A stretch of 6,572 nucleotides of DNA from Nanobdellota archaeon (GCA_018817905.1 JAHISS010000024.1:1-6572), one strand, 5' to 3'; counted from the first letter of the stretch, positions 1-5,382 are shown. Translations and numbers: made by a program. The notes: generated from the letters alone by a model not told the origin.

Positions 1-129
1 TTTGTAAATCCTCATCAAGAACTTGGAGGAAAAACGCCAGCTGAAAAGGCAGGCGTTGACTTGAAACTTGGAAGGATGAAACTATTTAATCTCATAAAAT
101 ATTGGACAAAACACAGAGATGACGAATAG
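1..129 (+). CDS. DDE-family transposase, C-terminal fragment (cut by window edge)
   Basis: Frame 1 is open from the first base to a TAG at 127-129 and encodes the last 42 residues of a longer protein. Residues 1-17 carry the phrase FVNPHQELGGKTPAEKA, followed by GVDL. This resembles the C-terminal end of DDE-type transposases and integrases (IS6/IS240-like and related archaeal families), where a '(Y)NFxRPHxxLgGkTPAexAGI' motif follows the catalytic Glu. The catalytic DDE residues lie outside the window, so activity cannot be judged. The gene runs toward the minus-strand dehydrogenase, with 182 bases between the two stop codons. I could not define a terminal inverted repeat or target duplication for the element. 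The transposase call is fairly secure; the exact IS family is not. Confidence 0.72.
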   Translation, partial: FVNPHQELGGKTPAEKAGVDLKLGRMKLFNLIKYWTKHRDDE

Positions 130-311
130 TTGACAGTATCGTTCTCTGTTAAGTCTAATTCATAACCTAACAGTTAGTTAATTCAAATTGCAGAATTTAC
201 CACCCAGCCCTTCAAAATTATTGTATTATTAATCATTAATTAAATAAGATAAACTATGAAGATATTAATTGCTATTATCTTGTCGTAATATCCTGCGTTT
301 GAAATGTTAAG
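130..311. other. AT-rich intergenic gap between convergent genes
   Basis: This gap separates the stop of the transposase fragment from the stop of the dehydrogenase. If the transposase belongs to an insertion sequence, its right end should lie here, but only one inverted repeat end could be present and I cannot recognise it. A small palindrome, CTAAC-A-GTTAG, sits at 167-177. Reading the minus strand past the dehydrogenase stop gives no recognisable remnant of a sugar-nucleotide-binding C-terminal domain. Confidence 0.5.
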
Positions 312-1196
312 TTAAAGGGTTTGCTTGACATTCTCGCTGAAATCTTTATTTTCGGAAACTGCTCCTGGAATGCCGAGCCAGTCTTTATTTTTTCTGAGTT
401 TTTCGTTGAGCATCCAGACAGATTCGAACAAATGCGGGCGGTAACCATGTTCTCTTGCTAAATAAATTAATGCGTTAAGATCTTTTGGAAAACATTTTCC
501 TCCAAAACCAAAATCTCCGTCGTGGCCTGGCACGCTGATATTTGTGCCGATTCTGTTGTCCAATAAAATTGTTTGTTTGACTGTTTCGTAATCTATTCTA
601 AGTTTTTGGCAGATTTGGTAGAGTTCATTTGCGACTGCGATTTGCGAGGCGAGGGTTACATTTGCTGCGTATTTTATCATTTCTGCTGTTTTTCTGTCGA
701 CAAAAACATATTTTGCATTTGGGAAAAGTGCTTTGTATAACTCGTAGAGTTTTTGTTTTGTTTGTTCGTCGCTGACTCCGAGGACAACGCGGTCTGTTTC
801 TTCCATGTCCTTAATAGCATTTTTTTCTGTCAAAAACTCTGGATTAAAAGCAAACCTGAATGGGAATTGTTCTGCGAACTTATCTGTTGTTCCGGAAACA
901 GCAGTCGAACGTATTACGATTATTATTTCTGCGGGATTTTTTCCCTGGCTTTCTGATTCTTTTTTTATTTTTTCCAAGGAATCATAAATTGCAGAATAAT
1001 CCATTTCGCCGCTTTTTTTCATTGGAGTCGGAACGCAGATAAAAATAACTTCTGAGTTTGCTACTAGATTTGATAATTGGACTTGGGAGTTGTATTCGGT
1101 TTTGTAACGGTCGTAAGGAAAAACTTCGTTAGCTTTCCCAAAAACTTTTGCAGTTGCGCTTCCGACTATTCCTACTCCGAGAATTCCTATTTTCAT
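312..1196 (-). CDS. UDP-glucose/GDP-mannose dehydrogenase family protein, two-domain short form
   Basis: The family oxidises a nucleotide sugar (UDP-glucose, GDP-mannose, UDP-ManNAc and similar) to the uronic acid with two NAD+, in the cytoplasm. The N-terminal Rossmann fold is clear: GVGIVG at residues 7-12, CVPTP at 54-58 and NPEF at 118-121. The central domain carries AEMIKYAAN (Lys175, Asn179) and the catalytic-cysteine signature GFGGKCFPKD at 230-239, with Cys235 as nucleophile. At 294 residues the protein stops shortly after the central helical domain. The third, nucleotide-binding C-terminal domain of the usual 420-450-residue enzyme is missing. The last 15 or so residues are a low-complexity tail. 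The ATG at 1194-1196 begins about 25 nt after a TTTAAA box and has no Shine-Dalgarno site, so a leaderless mRNA is likely. Substrate is unknown. Confidence 0.9.
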   Translation of the reverse strand: MKIGILGVGIVGSATAKVFGKANEVFPYDRYKTEYNSQVQLSNLVANSEVIFICVPTPMKKSGEMDYSAIYDSLEKIKKESESQGKNPAEIIIVIRSTAVSGTTDKFAEQFPFRFAFNPEFLTEKNAIKDMEETDRVVLGVSDEQTKQKLYELYKALFPNAKYVFVDRKTAEMIKYAANVTLASQIAVANELYQICQKLRIDYETVKQTILLDNRIGTNISVPGHDGDFGFGGKCFPKDLNALIYLAREHGYRPHLFESVWMLNEKLRKNKDWLGIPGAVSENKDFSENVKQTL

Positions 1197-1217
1197 TTAT
1201 CTCGAAAAAATACATTG

Positions 1218-1225
1218 TTTAAATA
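1218..1225. promoter_or_regulatory. TATA-like box TTTAAATA, possibly used in both directions
   Basis: The symmetric core TTTAAA (1218-1223) is centred about 25 nt from the dehydrogenase start codon on the minus strand. It is also about 22-25 nt before the first paired bases of the candidate structured RNA on the plus strand. Spacing of about 25 nt to the transcription start is normal for archaeal TBP/TFB promoters. Use in both directions is inferred from position only. Confidence 0.55.
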
Positions 1226-1240
1226 GTTTTAGTTAAATAC

Positions 1241-1449
1241 ACTATCTCCGCACAAGCTGAAATATAATCTGACGTTTTGCAGCAAATTTCCCAAATCGTG
1301 CACAAAAAAAATTCAGCGTCGGAAACAGTGCGCGATTTGGACCAAAAGGCGGGCGAACCGAGACAGTTTAGTAAAAAACAACAAATAAGAATTGACTCGG
1401 GGAGTTGGGTGGGAAGCAAAACGTCCTAAAAAATTCCCGTGCGGAGATA
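1241..1449 (+). ncRNA. Candidate structured non-coding RNA, four helices and possible pseudoknot
   Basis: No convincing protein is encoded here, but several perfectly nested inverted repeats are visible. P1 pairs 1243-1253 with 1439-1449 (TATCTCCGCAC with its exact complement, 11 bp). P2 pairs 1271-1280 with 1416-1425 (GACGTTTTGC, 10 bp, exact). Inside P2 two hairpins branch: P3 pairs 1291-1303 with 1328-1340 (13 bp, one G-U). P4 pairs 1358-1368 with 1390-1400 (11 positions, one A-A mismatch, one G-U). The P3 loop bases 1312-1317 (TTCAGC) are complementary to 1256-1261 (GCTGAA) in the P1-P2 internal loop, so a pseudoknot is possible. A TATA-like box sits 22-25 nt upstream and a T6 run follows at 1471-1476, which favours plus-strand transcription. 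It does not resemble RNase P RNA (no GAGGAAAGUC block) or SRP RNA (no helix-8 GGAAG/AGCAG core). Function is unknown; a mobile-element remnant remains possible. Confidence 0.6.
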
Positions 1450-1470
1450 CTGAGATAAGTGATTATTAAT

Positions 1471-1476
1471 TTTTTG
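1471..1476 (+). terminator. T6 run, possible archaeal terminator for the candidate RNA
   Basis: A run of six T residues about 22 nt after the closing helix of the candidate RNA. Archaeal RNA polymerase commonly terminates at T-rich tracts without a hairpin. Support is positional only. Confidence 0.4.
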
Positions 1477-1568
1477 TTACAATGTGGAATATAGTTACCC
1501 AACCCGCCCTAACAGTTATCCACAAATCCAACCAGCATTGTGCTTCTGATTGATTTTATTATTTAATG

Positions 1569-1630
1569 GGGGGCGAGCATGTTGCGTGTGGAGTATTGTG
1601 TTATTATTAATTCCATACGTGGCTGCGAGA
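1569..1630. repeat. 62-nt hairpin repeat, copy A
   Basis: This element matches 5483-5544 at 57 of 62 positions with no gaps. It starts with a G run followed by CGAGCA and ends with CGTGGCTGCGAGA. Its core forms a hairpin: 1584-1591 (GCGTGTGG) pairs with 1613-1620 (CCATACGT), 8 bp with two G-U pairs, around a 21-nt loop starting AGTATTGTG. An outer AGC/GCT and GC/GC helix can extend it. No ORF is shared by the two copies. It may be a small RNA or a dispersed extragenic element; strand is unresolved. Confidence 0.8.
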
Positions 1631-1657
1631 GATGGCTGCAATTAAATCTATTTTTTC

Positions 1658-1703
1658 AAAAATTATATTTCAAAATTTGAATGGTCCTTGACGTAGTCAA
1701 CCA
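1658..1703 (-). terminator. Possible terminator region after the sec-Nudix operon
   Basis: On the minus strand, about 45 nt after the Nudix stop codon, lies the perfect palindrome TTGAC-GTA-GTCAA (1688-1700). It is followed by a T5 run at 1658-1662. The short stem and the distance to the T run make this weak. Confidence 0.25.
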
Positions 1704-1745
1704 ATTATAAAACCGAGGAATAGTGCATGCCACGTTGGATACATT

Positions 1746-2171
1746 TTAATTGAAGACACCAGAATCTTCTAAAACTTTCCTTGGATAGACATGGATATTA
1801 GGCTCGGCTTCTAAACTTTTTATCCATTTGTATTCAGAGCTTGTTCCATCAAGCTGGATTGCTGCATTTTCCTCAATTGGTTCCACTAAATAGGTCATGT
1901 TTATCGTGTGGACTCCGCCATCAATTTTTTCAAAGGGCCCTTGCTCAAACATTGTTTCTTCAACTCTTAATTGTTTTACAACTTTAATTTTTAGACCTGT
2001 TTCTTCTAATGCTTTCCTTTTTGCTGCATCTTCCAGTTTTTCATTTTTACAGACTCTCCCTCCTGGAATCGCCCATGCACCTTTTCCAGGTTCATCATTC
2101 CTAAGAATAATTAGAACTCCTTTTTTGCTTTTGACTACTACATCAACGCAGCAAATCGGAATTTTTTCCAA
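1746..2171 (-). CDS. Nudix hydrolase, GDP-mannose mannosyl hydrolase-like
   Basis: Nudix enzymes cleave nucleoside diphosphates linked to another group. The Nudix helix spans residues 38-60: Gly38, Glu44, Arg52, Glu56, Glu57, Gly59, Leu60. The position of the usual catalytic Glu after Arg52 is Lys53 (codon AAA). GDP-mannose mannosyl hydrolases (NudD/WcaH type) also lack this Glu and share the GGRVxKxExLE start, and they act on the sugar carbon rather than the phosphate; the similarity is from memory and sub-family is an inference. The in-frame start is a TTG at 2169-2171 with no evident Shine-Dalgarno site. Upstream, another frame encodes a better N-terminus beginning at ATG 2210-2212 (see the 2162-2212 entry). 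The gene follows secD closely and is probably the third gene of the secF-secD operon. At 141 residues plus the missing 17 or so it would have normal family length. Confidence 0.85.
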   Translation of the reverse strand: MEKIPICCVDVVVKSKKGVLIILRNDEPGKGAWAIPGGRVCKNEKLEDAAKRKALEETGLKIKVVKQLRVEETMFEQGPFEKIDGGVHTINMTYLVEPIEENAAIQLDGTSSEYKWIKSLEAEPNIHVYPRKVLEDSGVFN

Positions 2172-2212
2172 AATTTTTTGTATTCTTCCTCGGGAATGTT
2201 TTTGTATAGCAT
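2162..2212 (-). other. Frameshifted 5' end of the Nudix gene
   Basis: An ATG at 2210-2212, one base after the secD stop codon, opens a frame reading MLYKNIPEEEYKKFWKK. It then runs into an A6 stretch (T6 on the plus strand, 2162-2167), after which this frame soon ends. One extra A in the run would join it to IPICCVDVVV, the start of the Nudix core. Archaeal Nudix proteins of this type commonly begin with a short acidic helix ending in a 'P-x-C-V-D' strand, so the joined reading looks like the ancestral protein. The upstream GAGGGAT within the end of secD could serve as ribosome binding site. Sequencing error, true mutation, or transcriptional or ribosomal slippage on the A run would all fit. 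Confidence 0.7.
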
Positions 2213-2213
2213 C

Positions 2214-3716
2214 TTATCCCTCAATCCTTCTGACAATTTCTGCAAATGCAGGACGGGTTATCAGAACGCCGGCAGTTACTCCGATGATTGTTGTCAGGGC
2301 GAAACCCTTGAAAAGGCCTGCGCTCGCCCAATAAAGTGGGATCATTGCAGCTAAAAGCGTCAAGTATGCGGAGAGGATAATCGTCGATGCTCTTTTGATT
2401 CTTTCTTTAATGGAGAGGGATTTGCTGCGGCCTGCTTCATCTAAGATTATTATTTGCTGGTCTACGCCTGTACCGATTGTTGCGAGGATTCCGGCGATGG
2501 AAGGCAGGTCAAGGTTCCAGCGAATTATGGCTGCGACTCCAAGAATGATGACTAATTCCGAAAATGAAGTTAATAACAAAGCGAGAGAAATTTTTATTTT
2601 TCTGTAACGAACAAGAACAACTAATGACACTACTAAAATTGCGGCGATAACTGCTGTGAAGATTGAGTAAATAAAGTTTTTGCCGAGCGAGGGTGATATT
2701 GTGTCGAGTTTTACAATTTCCAGTTTGTAAGGGAGACTTCCTGTCAGGAGGACTGTTTGCAGACGGTTCATTGAATCTTTTGCATCTGCGATTGCGTCTT
2801 CCCTTGTCGGACCAGAGCCAGAACCCTGAATTGAAATTTGCGTTGTGACTTGTCCGCGAAGGTTGCTGCTGATTGACAATGAGTCTACTTCTTTGTCATC
2901 GACAAAAAGGTAAAGCTTTTCGCTAAGGTGCTGTCCTGTTTCATCTAAGGAAAGATTTCTTGTGACGTCTGCGTGTTTTTGTGCAGCTTCTTCTTTTAAG
3001 TAAACAGCAAACGCGAAATTGCAAGCATAACCTCCTTCAACTTGGAAACATTCTCTCAAGCCGGCGCAGGTGGCATCGTTTCTGCAGACGTCGCTGATGT
3101 CTTTGTTTCCGCCTTCAAAAACTGTGACGTTGCCGACCTTTGCTTCGAATTTTCCCTGCTGCCCTATTAACTGTTCTAAATCTGCAGGTGTTGCTCCTGC
3201 AACTTCTACCAACATGAATCTGTTTCCAGCCAAGTCAGTTATTCCTTTTATGTTCACGTCGCTTAAACCGTAAACGTTGAAACGGTTTCTGCTTATTGCA
3301 ACAAGGTCTTGAAGTTCTGACTCTGTAACAGCAACATCTGGCTGGACCAAGGCACGAGATCCTCCTCGCAAGTCAAGGCCGGTTTGAATCCTTGTTCTTG
3401 GAACATCTCCGACTGTTATTTCTAATGTCTCGTTTGTAAGAATTGTGAACTCGTTATCTTTTGTTGTTATGTCAATGCGTTTTTCCAAACCGTCTGCAAA
3501 AAGATTTTTCATTACTTCGGAGTATTCTTCTATTGTTTCTATTTCTTGCCCGTTTATTACTTTGATTATTTGTCCTTGTCTCAGGCCTTGTTCAAAAATT
3601 GAAGAATTTTTTTCAACAGACGTGACAACTACGCCAGAATCGAAACTTGGTTTTATTGCGAGCAGGGAAATTAGCAGGACGACGATTAAGAGCCACAGCC
3701 TGAATCCGATTTTCAT
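2214..3716 (-). CDS. secD: Protein-export membrane protein SecD, archaeal type with PDZ-like insert
   Basis: SecD pairs with SecF and works with SecYEG, using the ion gradient to help pull exported proteins across the membrane. Order along the 500 residues: membrane segment 7-21; a PDZ-like stretch about 28-95 (GVVVTSVEKNSS, then GLRQGQIIKVINGQEI); the SecD hallmark TGLDLRGG at 112-119; a large extracytoplasmic domain; and five further membrane segments near 348-369, 376-398, 404-425, 446-463 and 467-490. The TM4 motif GTGVDQQIIILDE (415-427) holds Asp419, equivalent to the conserved Asp of bacterial SecD. Four cysteines (211, 217, 223, 232) lie in the extracytoplasmic domain and may form disulfides. 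The start ATG overlaps the secF stop by 4 nt (ATGA), indicating translational coupling. No YajC-like gene is present. Confidence 0.96.
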   Translation of the reverse strand: MKIGFRLWLLIVVLLISLLAIKPSFDSGVVVTSVEKNSSIFEQGLRQGQIIKVINGQEIETIEEYSEVMKNLFADGLEKRIDITTKDNEFTILTNETLEITVGDVPRTRIQTGLDLRGGSRALVQPDVAVTESELQDLVAISRNRFNVYGLSDVNIKGITDLAGNRFMLVEVAGATPADLEQLIGQQGKFEAKVGNVTVFEGGNKDISDVCRNDATCAGLRECFQVEGGYACNFAFAVYLKEEAAQKHADVTRNLSLDETGQHLSEKLYLFVDDKEVDSLSISSNLRGQVTTQISIQGSGSGPTREDAIADAKDSMNRLQTVLLTGSLPYKLEIVKLDTISPSLGKNFIYSIFTAVIAAILVVSLVVLVRYRKIKISLALLLTSFSELVIILGVAAIIRWNLDLPSIAGILATIGTGVDQQIIILDEAGRSKSLSIKERIKRASTIILSAYLTLLAAMIPLYWASAGLFKGFALTTIIGVTAGVLITRPAFAEIVRRIEG

Positions 3717-4591
3717 CCTCTGCCCTCCTTTTTCTCAGCATACCATTTTAAGATTGCGGCGTTGGCAAACCATGTGTTAAAAAGGTCGAAGCCGAGGCCG
3801 ATTAAAAGAATTGTGAACATCTGGCGCAGGATTTCCGAAGAGTTGTAGACTATTAGCAGCGAAACTGAAATTGCTACGATTGAAGTCAAGGTCATTGTTA
3901 CGCCGGTTTTTAGCGCTCCGAAAAGACGATCGTTTATTTCGCCTTCTCTTTTTTTCAAAACGCGCGTTGTCAGAAGAATGTCGGTGTCAACTGAGTAACC
4001 TATGAGTAAGAGAAATGCGACAATTCCTGCAGTTGACAAAGACATGGAGAAATAGTTGACGACGGCTATTGTCATAACAATATCTGAAAGTGCGGCGAGA
4101 ATTACTGCTGCGCTCGGGACGATTGTTCTAAAAATTATGAAGACGACGATTGCCATGAAAATAAATGCTAATAAAATCGCTAATCTTAACTGGTGGTAAA
4201 ATCCTTCGGACAAAGTGGAACCAGAGAATTCAACTGAAGAGTTCTCCTGAGTGAGTTCGTATTGTAGAAAAGATTCAAGTGCTGATTTTATTTCTTCTGC
4301 GCCTGCTTTTGTTTCAAGAAGAAATCCTTTTTGTTCATTGGTCATGAAATCAGAGATGCCTCTAATTTTCAAGTCGGGAAATTCTTCAATCAAAGATGAT
4401 TTTACTTCTTCGATGTTGGCGTTTGCGTCTAAAACTGTAATTGTTGTTCCGCCGGTAAGAGTTACGTCTTTGTAAATTATGTCGCCGTGCTGGTTTTGGA
4501 AATTCCAAAGGTAAACCACTGAGATGAGCAACATAGCGATTGGGATTAACAAAAGGAATTTGTAACTTTTATCGTACAAGTTTTTTTCCAT
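3713..4591 (-). CDS. secF: Protein-export membrane protein SecF, archaeal type
   Basis: Partner of SecD in the accessory export complex. In 292 residues I see a first membrane segment (12-30), the extracytoplasmic P1-type domain opening with KDVTLTGGTTIT (41-52), and membrane segments near 135-155, 159-180, 186-208, 230-249 and 257-280. That is the six-segment topology of the family. The TM4 signature GYSVDTDILLTTR lies at 198-210, with Asp202 and Asp204; this form, with Thr-Arg, is typical of archaeal SecF. The length is normal for archaea. It is the first gene of the secF-secD-Nudix operon. A CTTAAAAA box is centred about 25 nt before the ATG at 4589-4591, and there is no Shine-Dalgarno site, so the message is probably leaderless. 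Confidence 0.96.
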   Translation of the reverse strand: MEKNLYDKSYKFLLLIPIAMLLISVVYLWNFQNQHGDIIYKDVTLTGGTTITVLDANANIEEVKSSLIEEFPDLKIRGISDFMTNEQKGFLLETKAGAEEIKSALESFLQYELTQENSSVEFSGSTLSEGFYHQLRLAILLAFIFMAIVVFIIFRTIVPSAAVILAALSDIVMTIAVVNYFSMSLSTAGIVAFLLLIGYSVDTDILLTTRVLKKREGEINDRLFGALKTGVTMTLTSIVAISVSLLIVYNSSEILRQMFTILLIGLGFDLFNTWFANAAILKWYAEKKEGRG

Positions 4592-4612
4592 GGGTGAGAT
4601 AGAAAAAGAGGG

Positions 4613-4620
4613 TTTTTAAG
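4613..4620 (-). promoter_or_regulatory. TATA-like box of the secF operon
   Basis: Minus-strand CTTAAAAA, centred about 25 nt upstream of the secF start codon in the short gap after the VIT-like gene. This position places transcription start at or next to the ATG. Confidence 0.55.
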
Positions 4621-4647
4621 GATTACCACGACATTCGGTTTTCTGGA

Positions 4648-5124
4648 TTAAATTAAATTAGCAGACCATTTTCCTATGAAATTTGTGAGAATTATAACAA
4701 TTGTTGCAATAGCGATATGTTCTACTACCGACTTTGTTGGGTTTAGTTTCTTTTCCCTTGCAATGTAAAAACTGAATATTGCAAGTAAGAAAAAACCTAA
4801 GATTGTGCTTGTTATTACTGCTGTTCTTAGTTCTAAAAGGAGTAATGGAATGATAAACATTAAAGCGAAAATAAGTTTGAATAAAAAAGTAGAGATTGTG
4901 CTTTCCCATACTTCTTTTTGAGTTGTTGTCTTGCTTCCAGATTCTTCTGAGATGTGGATTCCTAATGCGTCGGAAAAAGCATCTGCTATTGCTATGACCA
5001 TTATTCCTCCGATGACTACTGTTTTAGAATGGGTTCCAGAGTTGAGACCGATAATTAAACCGAGAGTTGTAATAATCCCAGAAGTCAAACCAAAACCAAA
5101 TCCTTTTCGTATTGATATTTTCAT
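4648..5124 (-). CDS. VIT1/CCC1-like membrane protein, divergent short form
   Basis: A 158-residue hydrophobic protein with about five membrane segments, near 12-29, 35-54, 80-98, 102-123 and 135-152. Residues 11-26 (FGLTSGIITTLGLIIG) match the first helix of the vacuolar iron transporter VIT1/CCC1 family ('GxxDGxxTTxGxxxG'), although the usual Asp is Ser15 here. Residues 45-61 (AIADAFSDALGIHISEE) match the second-helix region, normally 'A-x-SMAxGEYLS'. The family's long cytoplasmic Glu-rich metal-binding segment between helices 2 and 3 is shortened to about 20 residues (60-78, with Glu60, Glu61, Glu71, Glu74). Family members move Fe2+ or Mn2+ against protons; substrate here is not predictable. 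The ATG at 5122-5124 lies about 25 nt after a TTTATAAA box, which supports this start and a leaderless message. Confidence 0.75.
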   Translation of the reverse strand: MKISIRKGFGFGLTSGIITTLGLIIGLNSGTHSKTVVIGGIMVIAIADAFSDALGIHISEESGSKTTTQKEVWESTISTFLFKLIFALMFIIPLLLLELRTAVITSTILGFFLLAIFSFYIAREKKLNPTKSVVEHIAIATIVIILTNFIGKWSANLI

Positions 5125-5145
5125 AGATTAAACTAATGGAGGAGA

Positions 5146-5153
5146 TTTATAAA
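5146..5153 (-). promoter_or_regulatory. TATA box of the VIT-like gene
   Basis: A perfect palindromic TTTATAAA centred about 25 nt upstream of the start codon at 5124. It is the best-matching TATA box in the window. Confidence 0.65.
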
Positions 5154-5155
5154 TT

Positions 5156-5178
5156 ATGCGCGGTACGGTGCTCGCGAC
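5156..5178. repeat. Partial copy of the tRNA-Gly 3' end
   Basis: ATGCGCGGTACGG at 5156-5168 is an exact copy of 5255-5267, the acceptor and T-stem end of tRNA-Gly, 99 bp away. Similarity continues imperfectly through the T-arm (TCG and ACCC shared). On the minus strand the copy gives an ACCGCGC acceptor 3' strand and a T-arm with a mismatched stem, so it is not a functional tRNA. It could be an attachment-site remnant or a tRNA duplication scar. Confidence 0.7.
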
Positions 5179-5255
5179 CCCACTCCGCCGCCGTCTTCTT
5201 TCTCTCCCCCGCCCAAACGTGAAATCGCTCGTCGAACCCTCGGGTTCTCACCCAA
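5169..5255 (-). other. GC-rich, purine-biased segment after tRNA-Gly; possible RNA
   Basis: This segment is strikingly GC-rich against an AT-rich background. On the minus strand it directly follows tRNA-Gly. It can form the hairpin GAACC-CGAG-GGTTC (5235-5248), closed by GTGA/TCAC. It then runs into a 37-nt tract at 5178-5214 that is purine in 32 positions. In AT-rich archaea, GC-rich islands often mark structured RNAs, but I recognise no C/D or H/ACA guide boxes here. Any ORF across it reads through the tRNA and is not credible. Confidence 0.4.
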
Positions 5256-5326
5256 TGCGCGGTACGGGAATCGAACCCGTGTCTTCGCCTTGGAAGGGCA
5301 ATATTCTACCACTAAACCAACCGCGC
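5256..5326 (-). tRNA. tRNA-Gly(UCC)
   Basis: Full cloverleaf on the minus strand: acceptor GCGCGGT/ACCGCGC, D-arm GTTT/GAAT, anticodon stem TTGCC/GGCGA with loop CTTCCAA (anticodon UCC), T-stem ACGGG/CCCGT with loop TTCGATT, discriminator A. There is no intron and no encoded CCA. A TTTAAA box lies about 28 nt upstream of the 5' end. Confidence 0.97.
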
Positions 5327-5350
5327 TTACTAAACATATCAAAATTTAGG

Positions 5351-5357
5351 TTTTAAA
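5351..5357 (-). promoter_or_regulatory. tRNA-Gly promoter TATA box
   Basis: On the minus strand the box reads CAAACTTTAAAA, identical over 12 nt to the promoter of the tRNA-Leu/tRNA-Arg pair. It is centred about 28 nt before the mature tRNA 5' end. Confidence 0.65.
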
Positions 5358-5382
5358 GTTTGCTGTTAGATAAATTTATTGT

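Noticed and set aside
166..176. CCTAACAGTTA shared with 1508-1518, possible transposon ends
   Set aside because: An 11-bp match is expected by chance several times in a window of this size, and the flanks do not match.
1219..1419. Minus-strand 66-residue ORF inside the 1197-1745 gap
   Set aside because: Cysteine-rich, without recognisable motif or start signals, and it lies across the nested inverted repeats. The RNA reading explains the sequence better.
1243..1449. Miniature inverted-repeat transposon with 11-bp ends
   Set aside because: No target-site duplication flanks the 11-bp repeats, and the further nested internal helices fit an RNA better. Not fully excluded.
1241..1449. RNase P RNA or SRP RNA
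   Set aside because: The conserved RNase P core blocks and the SRP helix-8 loops are absent, and the length is short for both.
1897..2334. Plus-strand 145-residue ORF opposite the Nudix and secD genes
   Set aside because: Antisense shadow of two genes with clear family motifs; no homology visible.
5154..5342. Minus-strand 62-residue ORF and plus-strand 66-residue ORF near tRNA-Gly
   Set aside because: Both translate straight through the tRNA gene; the protein text is the familiar false product of a T-arm.
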